Source: JALYOC01 sp036675345
GTDB taxonomy: Bacteria > Myxococcota > Myxococcia > Myxococcales > Myxococcaceae
Assembly: GCA_036675345.1 (NCBI GenBank)
Contig: JAKFFE010000017.1
Span: forward strand, 248,001-312,000
Direction of reading: 5' to 3'
Length of the DNA: 64,000 nucleotides
Part shown: positions 16,702 through 25,173 of the stretch, one piece after another
How positions within the stretch are numbered: position 1 is the first letter of the stretch
Layout: every line of letters begins with the position of its first letter
Program-made: the position numbers and the translations under genes
The notes under the pieces: generated by a model
Told to the model about the DNA's origin: nothing
What the model saw: the letters and a program-made list of their open reading frames with translations, nothing else
Databases searched by the model: none

Positions 16702-17280
16702 AAACGCGACTTTATTGGCATTCTTGTGCTGTCGGCCTGGATCGCGGGCTGTCCGAAGCGAGCTCCGATCGATCCAGACCTGCCCCAGTCGCCGGTGCCG
16801 CAGACCGTCGGGCCCCTTCCCTCTCCCACCCGTCCCGACGGCTCCGAACAGGTGACGACCTACGACCTGGATCAGGACGGCCGGATCGAGGTGTGGGTGT
16901 ACGCCGCCGCGGCCGACGCCAGCCGGATCGTCCGCAAGGAGCTGGACCTGAACGCCGACGGCCAGGCCGATCTGCGCAAGGAGTACGACGCGGCCGGGGT
17001 GTTGACGCTGGAGTCTTACGACGCCGATTTCGATGGGCAGCCGGACTCGATCAGCCATTACCGTGAAGGCCGGCTGGAGACCTCCGAACGCGACGAGGAC
17101 GGCGACGGCCGGCGCGAGACCCGGGTGGTCTACGGTGCCGACGAGGAGATCGTGCGGGTGGAGTTGGACCGCAACGGCGACGGCCGGGTGGACTACCGCG
17201 AGGAGTGGGAGAAGGGCGCGGTGGCCCGCCGCTTCGTCGATCAGGCCGGAGACGGAACGCTGAGCCCGGTCACCGATTAG
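16678..17280 (+). CDS. Lipoprotein with Asp-rich calcium-binding-like repeats
   Basis: The 200-residue protein has a signal peptide ending in the lipobox WIAGC (about 22-26), so it is probably a lipid-anchored envelope protein. The mature part carries about five DxDxDGxxD-type repeats (DLDQDGRIEVW, DLNADGQADLR, DADFDGQPDSI, DEDGDGRRETR, DRNGDGRVDYR). These resemble EF-hand/thrombospondin type 3 calcium loops. The ATG at 16678 gives a proper signal peptide; the longer frame from 16633 would overlap the divergent RHH gene. There is no Shine-Dalgarno. The gap to the RHH start is only 16 bases. Confidence 0.8.
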   Translation: MSTYVRRQKRDFIGILVLSAWIAGCPKRAPIDPDLPQSPVPQTVGPLPSPTRPDGSEQVTTYDLDQDGRIEVWVYAAAADASRIVRKELDLNADGQADLRKEYDAAGVLTLESYDADFDGQPDSISHYREGRLETSERDEDGDGRRETRVVYGADEEIVRVELDRNGDGRVDYREEWEKGAVARRFVDQAGDGTLSPVTD

Positions 17281-17307
17281 CCGGCGCCTAGCCAGGCATC
17301 CCGGGAC

Positions 17308-17348
17308 CCGGTGACCACCGACGCCACCGGGAGACCGCGGGTCACCGG
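17308..17348. terminator. Hairpin between convergent genes
   Basis: The 9-bp perfect arms CCGGTGACC (17308-17316) and GGTCACCGG (17340-17348) flank a 23-base loop in the 94-base gap between the lipoprotein and the SPOR gene. No T-run follows on either strand, so bidirectional termination is only a guess. Confidence 0.35.
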
Positions 17349-17374
17349 CAATCCGCAGCGGCCTCCCCCTGGGA

Positions 17375-18160
17375 CTACTGCGCGGAGGCCACGAAGGCGT
17401 CCAGCTGGGTCTCGCGGCGGAAGTCGGTCAGGTAGCGCTGCGCGGCGTCCTTGGACGGGAACCGGCCCAGGCGGACCCGGTACCAGGTCCCCTTGCCCGG
17501 GACCTCGGCGGTCACGATGTAGGGCGCGTAGCCCTTGGACTTGAGCGTGGAGGCAAACTTGTCCGCCTCCACCCGGGACTGGGCGGCGGACAGCTGGAGG
17601 GTGAAGTTGCCCGAGGACGGCACGGCCGCCTGCGGCTTCTGCGCGCCGCGGGCGAAGGCCTCGCTGAGCGAAGTGGTGCTGGTGCGGGTGGGGACCGCGG
17701 CCACGGTGACCTTCCCGGTGGGCTCGCGGGTCGAGGCGGTGACGGTCTCCACCTTCGGGGCGGGGGCCGCGGCCAGCACCGGCTTCTCCTCGGCGACCGG
17801 CTTCTCCTCGGCGACCGGCTTGGGCTCGACCTTCGGCTCGGGCGCAACCACCGGCTTGGGCGGGGCCAGGGTGACCACCCGGACCTCGGGCTGGTTGGCG
17901 GTGGGCTCGGTGAGGTCGCGCTGGAAGGTGAGCACCGGCTGGGACTCCGCCTTCTCCATCGCCTCCTTCTTCAGGTCCAGGGCGGCCAGGATGTCGGTGG
18001 CGTTCTCGGTGCGGCCGGACTCGGAGAGCTTCTTGCCCACCACCACGCCCAGCACGAACACCGCGCCCATCACCACGATCACCGCCACCAGCAGGCTGAC
18101 GATCTGACGGTTGTCCAAAGAGAGGTCCAGCTTCTCCTTCATCCGGTGTGCGTCCCTCAT
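17375..18160 (-). CDS. SPOR-domain membrane protein
   Basis: The 261-residue protein has one membrane segment (about 21-43, VSLLVAVIVVMGAVFVLGVVVG), a long Pro/Glu/Lys/Val-rich linker with a KPVAEE repeat (about 85-160), and a C-terminal SPOR domain (about 185-261, FTLQLSAAQSRVEADKF). SPOR domains bind denuded glycan strands of peptidoglycan at division septa, so a bitopic cell-division or envelope protein of the FtsN/DamX type is likely. The start could also be the ATG at 18142. The gene follows the LapB-like gene in the same direction. Confidence 0.9.
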   Translation of the reverse strand: MRDAHRMKEKLDLSLDNRQIVSLLVAVIVVMGAVFVLGVVVGKKLSESGRTENATDILAALDLKKEAMEKAESQPVLTFQRDLTEPTANQPEVRVVTLAPPKPVVAPEPKVEPKPVAEEKPVAEEKPVLAAAPAPKVETVTASTREPTGKVTVAAVPTRTSTTSLSEAFARGAQKPQAAVPSSGNFTLQLSAAQSRVEADKFASTLKSKGYAPYIVTAEVPGKGTWYRVRLGRFPSKDAAQRYLTDFRRETQLDAFVASAQ

Positions 18161-18242
18161 GGTGTCGTTTGCTCCGCCGGCTGCGCCGCTTGTTGCGGCC
18201 TGTAGCGGCTAAATCTGACCGTACGCTCCGGGGGATCCTCGG

Positions 18243-19406
18243 TCAAATTCGCGGCCCCTCGCCGTCCTCCCGAGCGACCGTGTCCCATTCGCCACACGAC
18301 GGACAGCGGTGCGCCAGCTGCGGCTGCTTCTGTCCGCAGGCCCGGCAGACGAAGCCCAGCGGGGCCTGGCCCAGGGTGCCCAGGATCTCCTCGTAGTCGG
18401 CGCGGACCTCTTCGCTGCGGTCCAGGGCCAGCAGCAGCACCCCCAGCTCCTTGCGGGCCTCCCAGAAGCGCGGACGCTGATCCACCAACTGCTTGAGCCG
18501 GGCCACCGCGGCCTCCACCTGCCCGGCCTTGGCCTGACACAGAGCCACCGCCAGCTCGTACGGCCCCCCCCGTGCCCCGCCCTCCCCCAGCAGCCCCCGC
18601 AGCGCGGACTCCAGCCGGCCGGCCCCCATCGCCTGGCACAGCAGCCCAAAGTGGGTCACCGCCAGCTCCGGCTCCAGCCGCACCGCCTCCACCAGCGCAT
18701 CGGCGCCCGTCTCCCGCGCGCCCTGCTCCACCCGCAGCTCACCCAGGGTCAGCTGCGCATCCGCCGAGCGCGGCCACAGCTCCACCGCGCGGACGGCCAG
18801 GGCCAGGGCCTCCTTCGGCGCGTCCTGGCGCTGAGAGCGGGCCAGCGCCGAGAGGTGGTGGGCCAGGACCCTCCGGCCCTCCTCGGGATCGCGTTCCAGC
18901 AGCTGGTGCTGAAGCCGGGCGGCCTCCTCCCACTCCCCGGTCTCCTCGCGGATCCGACGAAGCTCGATCAGCCCCTCGGGGTGGCCGGGAGACTCCTCCA
19001 GCAGCTTGTCCAGCACCTCGGCGGCGCGCCCGGAGAGCCCGCCGCGGCGGTAGTCCTGGGCCAGCGCCAGCTGCGCCCGCCTCCGCACCTCCGGGGCCAG
19101 CCCCGGCCGAAGCAGCATGTTCTGGTGCAGCCGCAGCGCCCGATCCAGCTCGCCCTTGCGCCGGAACAGCGCCCCGAGGGCGAAGTAGGTCTCCAGGGTC
19201 TGGGTGTTCAGCTGGGCCACCCGGGAGAGTTCGGCGATCGCGGCGTCCGGATCCCCGGAGAGCACGTAGTTGACGCCCAGCAGATACGCCCGGGCGGCGG
19301 TCTCCGACCGGCCCTTGCGGGAGAGGGTCATCACCAAGGCCACCAGCGCCACCACCGCGGTGACGCCCAACACCGAGACCAGCGCCAGCGGGGCCCACTC
19401 CATCAC
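18243..19406 (-). CDS. lapB: LapB/YciM-like TPR protein with C-terminal rubredoxin-type metal site
   Basis: The protein has 387 residues, the same size as LapB. An N-terminal membrane anchor (about 6-28) is followed by many TPR-like helical repeats (about 35-340) and a C-terminal CRACG...CPSCG metal knuckle (about 350-375). In Enterobacteria LapB controls LpxC turnover and lipopolysaccharide assembly; whether it does the same here is inference. The start is GTG 19406 or ATG 19403. It lies 13 bases after the HIT gene, in the run IHF-HIT-LapB. A similar IHF/LapB neighbourhood is known in other proteobacteria. Confidence 0.82.
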   Translation of the reverse strand: MMEWAPLALVSVLGVTAVVALVALVMTLSRKGRSETAARAYLLGVNYVLSGDPDAAIAELSRVAQLNTQTLETYFALGALFRRKGELDRALRLHQNMLLRPGLAPEVRRRAQLALAQDYRRGGLSGRAAEVLDKLLEESPGHPEGLIELRRIREETGEWEEAARLQHQLLERDPEEGRRVLAHHLSALARSQRQDAPKEALALAVRAVELWPRSADAQLTLGELRVEQGARETGADALVEAVRLEPELAVTHFGLLCQAMGAGRLESALRGLLGEGGARGGPYELAVALCQAKAGQVEAAVARLKQLVDQRPRFWEARKELGVLLLALDRSEEVRADYEEILGTLGQAPLGFVCRACGQKQPQLAHRCPSCGEWDTVAREDGEGPRI

Positions 19407-19419
19407 GGGTGCGAAGGGC

Positions 19420-19917
19420 TCAGGGCGTCCGGTCGAAGCCGGCCTTGAGCTTCTCCTGCGCGGCGGTGAGGTGTTCGATGATCACCTTGGTGTTGCCCAG
19501 CACCGGCATGAAGTTGGTGTCTCCGCCCCAGCGGGGGACCACGTGGTAGTGCAGGTGGGCGGCGATCCCCGCGCCCGCCACCTCGCCCAGGTTCATCCCC
19601 ACGTTGAAGCCCTGCGGTTGGTAGGCCGACTGGACCACCCGCACCGTGCGCTGGAGCAGCCGGTGCAGGTCCAGGAACTCCTCCTCCGGCAGCGAGGTCA
19701 GCTCCCCGGTGTGCCGACGGGGGATCACCATCACGTGGCCACTGTTGTAGGGGAAGCGGTTGAGGATCACGAAGCTGTGGGCGGTGCGGGCCACGATCAG
19801 GTTCCGCTGATCCGCCTCCGCTCCCGCTTCGGCCGGGAACACACAGAAGATGCAGCCCTTCGGCTTCTCCGCGCCGATCAGCTCCATCCTCCACGGGGCC
19901 CACAGTGGCTGTTCCAT
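19420..19917 (-). CDS. HIT-family nucleotide hydrolase/phosphorylase
   Basis: The 165-residue protein has the histidine triad HLHYHVVPRW (about 122-131) and an N-terminal CIFC cysteine pair. It starts MEQPLWAPWRMELI, typical of the bacterial Ap4A-phosphorylase-like HIT subgroup. The likely activity is cleavage of dinucleoside polyphosphates or other nucleotide conjugates. The start lies directly after the IHF-like stop. Confidence 0.92.
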   Translation of the reverse strand: MEQPLWAPWRMELIGAEKPKGCIFCVFPAEAGAEADQRNLIVARTAHSFVILNRFPYNSGHVMVIPRRHTGELTSLPEEEFLDLHRLLQRTVRVVQSAYQPQGFNVGMNLGEVAGAGIAAHLHYHVVPRWGGDTNFMPVLGNTKVIIEHLTAAQEKLKAGFDRTP

Positions 19918-20343
19918 CTAGTTGAGGGTGTAGCGCGGCCCGCCCGGACCGGACGCCGCCAGCGGTTGAGAGCCGTGATCCGGGGAGGGAGCGGGCGCCG
20001 GCGCGATCGAAACCGGGACCCGCTCCGGCTCCGGCTCCTGGACCGGGCGCGAGCTGGGCGGGCTGTCCGGGTTCAGCCGGTCCCGCAGCTCCTTGCCCAC
20101 GGTGAAGGTCAGCGAGCGCCGGGGCGGCACCACCACCTTCTCCCCGGTCTTGGGGTTGCGGCCCTCCCGCGCCGGTCGGGTCTTGACCGCGAAGCTGCCA
20201 AAGCCGCGGATCTCGATCCGCTCTCCGCGCTCCATGGCCAGGGACATGGCGTCGAAGGCGGCGTTGACGATCGCCTCCACCTTCTGCCTGGGAATCGCCG
20301 GCAACTGCTCCGCGATCCGTTCGATCAATTGGCTCTTCGTCAT
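19918..20343 (-). CDS. IHF/HU-family DNA-bending protein with C-terminal tail
   Basis: The first 92 residues are a complete HU/IHF domain: MTKSQLIERIAEQLPAIPR, the body RGERIEIRGFGSFAVK and the DNA arm RPAREGRNPKTGEKVVVPPR. The best match is the IHF beta subunit. A proline-rich tail of about 48 residues (PVQEPEPERVPVSIAPAPAP) is not part of the usual protein and is probably disordered. The ATG has a strong G-rich Shine-Dalgarno. It lies between sppA and the HIT gene in the same direction. Confidence 0.92.
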   Translation of the reverse strand: MTKSQLIERIAEQLPAIPRQKVEAIVNAAFDAMSLAMERGERIEIRGFGSFAVKTRPAREGRNPKTGEKVVVPPRRSLTFTVGKELRDRLNPDSPPSSRPVQEPEPERVPVSIAPAPAPSPDHGSQPLAASGPGGPRYTLN

Positions 20344-20359
20344 GCTCCCCCCCTAGGGT

Positions 20360-21277
20360 CTACGGCGACGAAAGCGGAATCCGGTACTCCAGCGACGGAC
20401 CTTCCAGCCGGCCCAGGGCCCGGGCCGCGCCACCCATCAGCGCGTTGGCCTCCTCGCCCAGCAGCTCCTCCAGGAACTTGCGCTTGCGCGCCGGATACTC
20501 CACCTCCGGCGTGCCCTTGATCCCGGCGCTGCGCCCCAGCTCGGTGACCGCGTCCTGCAGCCCGCCCAGCTCGTCCACCAGCTTCATGTCCTTGGCCTGC
20601 CGGCCGGTGAACACCCGACCGTCGGCGTGGGGGCGGACAGCCTCCACCTCCAGGCCCCGCCCGTTGGCCACCGCGGCGATGAACTGCTCATGCACGTCCT
20701 TGAGCATCGACTCCAGATAGGATCGCTCATCGACGGTCATTGCCCGGAACGGGCTGCCGGAGTCCTTCAGCTTGCCGGCGGTGATGGTGTTCATCGACAC
20801 CCCCGCCCAGCGCAGCAGGCCCTCCACGTTCGGCTGCTGCATGATCACCCCGATCGAGCCGGTCATCGTTCCCGGGTTGGCGTAGATCTTCTCGGTGGCC
20901 GCGGCGATGTAGTAGCCGCCGGACGCGGCCAGGCTGCCCATCGAGGAGTAGATCTTCTTGGTCTGCCGGGCCCGTTTGATCGCCTCGTACATCTCCTGCG
21001 AGGGAGCCACCCCACCGCCGGGAGAGTCGACGCGAATCACGATCGCCTTGATGTGATCGGCCTCCTCGAAGGCCTTGAGGTCGTCCAGGAACTGGCGGGA
21101 GTCCATGATCGGCCCCACCACCTCGATCACCCCCACCCGGTCCCCCACGCCCAGGGAAGCGCCCGAGCGCGAGCCACCGCCCTGCACTGCCATGAAGATG
21201 AGGGCCAGAAATCCGAAGAGGCAGAGGAACAGCCCGCCAAAAACAATCCCCAACACCCAGGTCGCGCGCCGATCCAT
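20360..21277 (-). CDS. sppA: Signal peptide peptidase SppA (short form)
   Basis: The 305-residue inner-membrane serine protease degrades cleaved signal peptides. One membrane anchor (about 8-32) is followed by the S49 fold with VDSPGGGVAPSQEMY. The nucleophile is in GSLAASGGYYIA (about 116) and the general-base Lys in ITAGKLKDSGSPFR. It is the short, single-domain SppA form. The ATG at 21277 has GAGGTGG just upstream; the frame extends to 21325 but adds no anchor. Confidence 0.93.
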   Translation of the reverse strand: MDRRATWVLGIVFGGLFLCLFGFLALIFMAVQGGGSRSGASLGVGDRVGVIEVVGPIMDSRQFLDDLKAFEEADHIKAIVIRVDSPGGGVAPSQEMYEAIKRARQTKKIYSSMGSLAASGGYYIAAATEKIYANPGTMTGSIGVIMQQPNVEGLLRWAGVSMNTITAGKLKDSGSPFRAMTVDERSYLESMLKDVHEQFIAAVANGRGLEVEAVRPHADGRVFTGRQAKDMKLVDELGGLQDAVTELGRSAGIKGTPEVEYPARKRKFLEELLGEEANALMGGAARALGRLEGPSLEYRIPLSSP

Positions 21278-21405
21278 TTCCACCTCGTGAGACCGGCCGA
21301 CATTACAGAAAGGGACCCGTTGCACAACAGGGGTCAGACAGAGAGAAATCCTCCACCCAAGCTGCGCGCTGCCTTGACGTGCCTCAAGCCGCGTGGTCGG
21401 GCCGG

Positions 21406-22452
21406 TCAGGCGATGTAGCCGCCGCCCAGCACCCGATCCCCGTCATAGAACACCGCCGCCTGACCGGGGGTGATCGCCCGCGCCGGCTCTTCCAGGTGCA
21501 CGGTGGCCTTGCCGTCCGGGGCCAGCTCCACCCGGCCCCTGGCTCCGGCGTGGCGGTGGCGGATCCGGACGCTGACCGCCTCTCCCTTGCCCGGCGCGTG
21601 GTCCACCCAGAACGGGCGCACCACGTGGAAGCTCTTGCGCTCGGTGGCCCCGTCGGTGCCCACCACCACCCGGTGGGTGTCCGCCTCGATCCGCTGCACG
21701 TACAGCGGCAGCGGGAAGGAGACGCCCAGCCCCTTGCGCTGGCCGACCGTGAAGTGGTGCACCCCCGGGTGGCTGCCCAGCACCTGGCCCCCGGTGTCCA
21801 CGATCTCTCCCTTCGGCTGCGGACCGGCGACCTTCTCCACGAAGCGCGCGTAGTCCCCGTCCGGCACGAAGCAGATCTCCATGCTCTCCGGCTTGTGGGT
21901 GGTGGGCAGCCGGTGCCGCTCGGCGATCGCCCGCACCTCGGCCTTGGGCAGGTGGCCGATCGGGAACAGCACGTCCTTCAACGTGTCCTGACCCAGCATG
22001 TACAGAAAGTAGCTCTGGTCCTTGGCGGCATCCGCCCCGCGCCGCAGCAGGTACCGGCCCTCCTGCTCCTCCACCCGCGCGTAGTGCCCGGTGGCCAGCT
22101 TGGCCCCCAGGGAACGCGCCCGCTTGAGCAGGAAGTCGAACTTCACGTCCTGATTGCAGGCCACGCAGGGGATGGGGGTCTTGCCGCCCAGGTAGCTGTT
22201 CACGAACGGGGTGATCACCCGGTCCTTGAACAGCTCCTCCACGTTGGCCACGTAATGGGGGATGCCCAGCGCCTGGGCCACCGCGCGCGCATCGTCGATG
22301 TCGTCCGGGCTGCAGCAGCTGCCGCACTGGGCGGCGCCCTCATAGCTCCAGACCCTCAAGGTGATGCCGATCACCTCATGGCCCTGCTCCTTCAGCAGGG
22401 CTGCCGCGGCGGACGAATCCACCCCTCCGCTCATGGCCACCACGACTCGCAT
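21406..22452 (-). CDS. mnmA: tRNA-specific 2-thiouridylase MnmA
   Basis: MnmA (348 residues) thiolates U34 of Lys, Glu and Gln tRNAs. The PP-loop AMSGGVDSSAAAALL (6-20) activates the uridine. The two catalytic cysteines are in PCVACNQDVKF (about 93-96) and EICFVPDGDY (about 196). TGHYARV and SPHPGVHHFTVGQRKGLG-type sequence complete the family. The ATG at 22452 has GAGGGA four bases upstream. The region before it holds hairpins and DnaA-box-like sites. Confidence 0.96.
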   Translation of the reverse strand: MRVVVAMSGGVDSSAAAALLKEQGHEVIGITLRVWSYEGAAQCGSCCSPDDIDDARAVAQALGIPHYVANVEELFKDRVITPFVNSYLGGKTPIPCVACNQDVKFDFLLKRARSLGAKLATGHYARVEEQEGRYLLRRGADAAKDQSYFLYMLGQDTLKDVLFPIGHLPKAEVRAIAERHRLPTTHKPESMEICFVPDGDYARFVEKVAGPQPKGEIVDTGGQVLGSHPGVHHFTVGQRKGLGVSFPLPLYVQRIEADTHRVVVGTDGATERKSFHVVRPFWVDHAPGKGEAVSVRIRHRHAGARGRVELAPDGKATVHLEEPARAITPGQAAVFYDGDRVLGGGYIA

Positions 22453-22471
22453 CGTTCCCTCTCTACACAGC

Positions 22472-22660
22472 TTCTCCACACCCGCCAACAGCCCGGGGGG
22501 TCGCTCTAAGTCCGCAGGACAACACAGCTCAGGGTTCTCCTGAGGGTACCTAAGCCTTCGGAATCATGAAGGCTTTCCAATTCCGGCCCGAAAGTCGGGT
22601 TTCTGGAGGCGCTCCGGCGGCCGTCGGTGTGGGACAGCCTGTGGAAAAACCTGTGGATAA
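22472..22660 (-). promoter_or_regulatory. DnaA-box-like sites between mnmA and cca
   Basis: Two direct 9-mers on the minus strand, TTATCCACA (22660-22652, the perfect consensus) and TTTTCCACA (22648-22640), lie 12 bp apart, three bases past the cca stop. A third, TTCTCCACA (22472-22480, plus strand), has one mismatch. DnaA-ATP binding here could repress or titrate. No dnaA, dnaN, rpmH or gidA gene is nearby, so an origin is not supported. Confidence 0.5.
22528..22575 (-). terminator. Pair of hairpins downstream of cca
   Basis: AAGCCTTC (22552-22559) pairs with GAAGGCTT (22568-22575), and CTCAGG (22528-22533) pairs with CCTGAG (22539-22544). A weaker stem is at 22587-22599. None is followed by a clean T-run on the minus strand. 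They separate the cca transcript from mnmA and could form the mnmA leader. Confidence 0.35.
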
Positions 22661-22663
22661 CTT

Positions 22664-23893
22664 TTACCCCCTCTGACGCGCCTGCCAGGCAAGCAAAATT
22701 TCTTCGAGATCGGACGCGGAGTTGCGGGTCGGATCCTCGATCACCTGGTCCATCAGGAAGCGGGTGGCGTCGCCGATGATCCGGGACGGTCCGACCCCCA
22801 AAAGCCGCATGATCGCCGCGCCATCCAGCGCCAACTCGCGTGGGTTGATCGGCGGTGGCGAGGCGATCAAGGCCTCGATTCGGGACTTGACCTGATCCGG
22901 CTGATCCACTCCCTGGGCCAGCGCCAGCTGCAGGGCCTCCCCCGCCGCCTCCAGCCCGATCCGCGACAGCCAGCGGCGCAGCGCCACGTCCGCGGCTCCC
23001 ATCGCAGGCAGCGGCTGTTCGATCAGCAGCCCCACCCGATCGGCCACTTTGTTGGGGAAGGTCAGCTTGCGCAGCAGCTCCCTGACCATGGCCCCGGACA
23101 GCGAGGTGAGCCAGGCCGCCAGCCGCACCTCCAGGATCGCCGGCGCCCGCCCCGCCGCCTCCGCGCGGGCGGCAAAGTCCTCCGAGTCGGCCTCGGGCAG
23201 GAACGCGCCCAGCAGGCCGGTGGCGCGCAGCAGCTCCAGTCCCAGGGGCGCCTGGCGGGCCAGCAGCAGCTTCTCCAACTCCACCCGGATCCGCTCCCGG
23301 GAGACCTTCCGGAACACCGGCAGCGTGGGCGGGATCGCCGCCAGGGTGTCGGGGTGGATCTGGAAATGGAGCACGGTGGCGAAGCGGACCGCGCGCAGGG
23401 CCCGCAGCCCATCTTCGGAGAAGCGATCGTGGGCCTGGCCCACGCAGCGCAAGATCCCGTCGGAGAGATCCCGCTCCCCGCCAAAGGGATCCACCAGCCC
23501 ACCCCCGGCCAGCGGGTTGAGCGCCATGGCGTTGATGGTGAAGTCCCGCCGCGAGAGATCGTCGCGGATGTCGGTGCGGAACTCGACCGTGGAGGGGCGC
23601 CGCCCATCCAGGTAGTCGCCCTCGGTGCGGAAGGTGGTCACCTCCACCGCGTGCCGCTGGTGGATCACGGTCACCGTGCCGTGCTGCAGCCCGGTGGGGA
23701 TCACCTTGGGGAACAGCCGCTGGACCTGCTGGGGCAGCGCGCTGGTCGCCAAATCGAAGTCCTTGGGCGCCATCCCCCGAAGCATGTCCCGCACACAGCC
23801 GCCGACCAGGTACGCCTGGTGGCCGTCCTGTTGCAGCCGCTGCAGCACGTGCAGGATCGCAGCGGGGACGGCCTCAAGGTTCGCGGGCGACAA
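22664..23893 (-). CDS. cca: CCA tRNA nucleotidyltransferase
   Basis: This 409-residue enzyme of the class II CCA-adding/poly(A) polymerase family adds or repairs the 3' CCA of tRNAs. The nucleotidyltransferase motif YLVGGCVRDMLRGMAPKDFDLAT (about 28-50) carries the catalytic Asp pair. SRRDFTINAMAL and the RNA-binding RFSEDGLRALRAVRFA follow. The start is uncertain: TTG at 23893 has no Shine-Dalgarno and lies only six bases after tRNA-Arg, which itself lacks an encoded CCA; a GTG at 23845 is an alternative. A poly(A) polymerase role cannot be excluded. Confidence 0.88.
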   Translation of the reverse strand: MSPANLEAVPAAILHVLQRLQQDGHQAYLVGGCVRDMLRGMAPKDFDLATSALPQQVQRLFPKVIPTGLQHGTVTVIHQRHAVEVTTFRTEGDYLDGRRPSTVEFRTDIRDDLSRRDFTINAMALNPLAGGGLVDPFGGERDLSDGILRCVGQAHDRFSEDGLRALRAVRFATVLHFQIHPDTLAAIPPTLPVFRKVSRERIRVELEKLLLARQAPLGLELLRATGLLGAFLPEADSEDFAARAEAAGRAPAILEVRLAAWLTSLSGAMVRELLRKLTFPNKVADRVGLLIEQPLPAMGAADVALRRWLSRIGLEAAGEALQLALAQGVDQPDQVKSRIEALIASPPPINPRELALDGAAIMRLLGVGPSRIIGDATRFLMDQVIEDPTRNSASDLEEILLAWQARQRG

Positions 23894-23899
23894 GAGCAG

Positions 23900-23973
<74 letters not shown>

Positions 23974-24043
23974 GAAAAGCGGCGGCACCATAGGGTGTCC
24001 GCCGGGGGCCATGCAACGCTGCAGATGGACGAAGCGCGGGGGT

Positions 24044-24451
24044 TCAGCTGACCTGGGCCAGGGTCTGCGCCACCTGGGGAGCCGCGGCGGGGACGGACGC
24101 CAGATCGTCGATGCTGACCACCCCCAAAAGCTCCATCTTGCGGCCCAGCACCAGCAGCCGGCGTACGCCCTCCTCCTCCATCCGGCTCAGCCCCTCGGTG
24201 ACCGTCTCGTCGTCAAAGCCGTAGACCACCTGCTCGGACATCACCTCTTCGACCTTCACCTCCGGGCCCAGCCCCTCTGCCAGGCCACGGATCACCAGAT
24301 CCCGATCGGTCAGCGCGCCCACCAGACGGCCATGGTGCACCACCGGCAGAAACCCGATGTCGCTCAGCCGCATCAGCTCGGCCGCCGAGCGCAGCGACTC
24401 CTCCGGCCCAATGGTCCGGGCGTGGCGGGACATGACGTCTCGAATCAGCAT
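24044..24451 (-). CDS. Tandem CBS-domain protein
   Basis: The 135-residue protein is a CBS pair and nothing else. Repeat one is at about 1-60 (MLIRDVMSRHARTIGPEESL, then LPVVHHGRLVGALTDRDLV), and repeat two at about 70-125 (VEEVMSEQVVYGFDDETV, LLVLGRKMELLGVVSIDDLA). Such proteins bind adenosyl ligands or metals and act as energy or stress sensors; the partner is unknown. The ATG at 24451 has AAGGAG eleven bases upstream. It follows the ahpC-ahpD operon after a terminator. Confidence 0.9.
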   Translation of the reverse strand: MLIRDVMSRHARTIGPEESLRSAAELMRLSDIGFLPVVHHGRLVGALTDRDLVIRGLAEGLGPEVKVEEVMSEQVVYGFDDETVTEGLSRMEEEGVRRLLVLGRKMELLGVVSIDDLASVPAAAPQVAQTLAQVS

Positions 24452-24562
24452 CGTGATGACGGCTCCTTTCGGTTCGGTCGTGCAAGTTGGCGAGTCGCAC
24501 CGCGGCTCGCAATTTCGCCCGGCGTCCCGCCCGGAGAGCGGGCGATCAACCAGGGCTCGGGA

Positions 24563-24597
24563 CAAGAAAAAGGCGCCGGCGGTGCATCGCCGACGCC
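24563..24597 (-). terminator. Intrinsic terminator after ahpD
   Basis: A 10-bp stem (24588-24597 with 24572-24581, one G-U pair) and a 6-base loop are followed on the minus strand by TTTTTCTT. It starts 22 bases past the ahpD stop and would end the ahpC-ahpD transcript. Confidence 0.85.
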
Positions 24598-24619
24598 CCG
24601 TTCCACCCATTGGAGGAGG

Positions 24620-25171
24620 CTAGGCCACGTTGGCCGACAGTGGCGCCGGATCGCGCAGCTCCAACGCCACCGCGGCGGCGTGCAGGGTGGCGGCCACCCG
24701 GACCGCGTCGTGCACGTGCTCCTCGGTCAGTCCACCCTCCAGCACCGCGTGCTCGTGCGACTTCACGCACGTCTCGCAGTTGTTGATCGCGCTGACCGCC
24801 AGCGAGAACAGCTCGAAGTCGGCCTTGTTGGTGGCCGGCTTGACCAGCCGGTTCATCCGGAGCCGGGCCGGCTTGGTGCCGTAGGACTCCTTCCCCACGA
24901 TGTGGCGGAACCGGTAGTAGACGTTGTTCATCGCCATCAGGGCGGCGGCGGCCTTGGCGTCTTCAATCACCTCCGGCCCCACCTCCCTGGCGGCGTCGGA
25001 GAGGACCGCCGCGGTCAGCTCCGGGTTCCGGGCCGTGTAGGCGGACGCGATCGCGACGCCCCACTTCTGGGCGGGGTTCAGCGCGCCGCCCTGCAGCACC
25101 GACTGGAGGTTCAGCGAGATGTCCTTGGCAGCGTCGGGGAAGGCCCCGCGAAGCGTCTCGAGCGCGCTCAT
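24620..25171 (-). CDS. ahpD: Alkyl hydroperoxide reductase AhpD
   Basis: This 183-residue AhpD/carboxymuconolactone-decarboxylase-fold protein has the redox pair NCETCVKSHEHA (about 131-142), where CxxC and the following His form the active site. In mycobacteria AhpD reduces AhpC using a lipoyl adaptor. It starts two bases after the ahpC stop, so the two are co-expressed, probably under the PerR-like regulator encoded next door. Confidence 0.93.
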   Translation of the reverse strand: MSALETLRGAFPDAAKDISLNLQSVLQGGALNPAQKWGVAIASAYTARNPELTAAVLSDAAREVGPEVIEDAKAAAALMAMNNVYYRFRHIVGKESYGTKPARLRMNRLVKPATNKADFELFSLAVSAINNCETCVKSHEHAVLEGGLTEEHVHDAVRVAATLHAAAVALELRDPAPLSANVA

Positions 25172-25173
25172 GG

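Noticed and set aside
22472..22660. Chromosome origin
   Set aside because: DnaA-like boxes are present, but there is no AT-rich unwinding element and no dnaA, dnaN, rpmH or gidA nearby.
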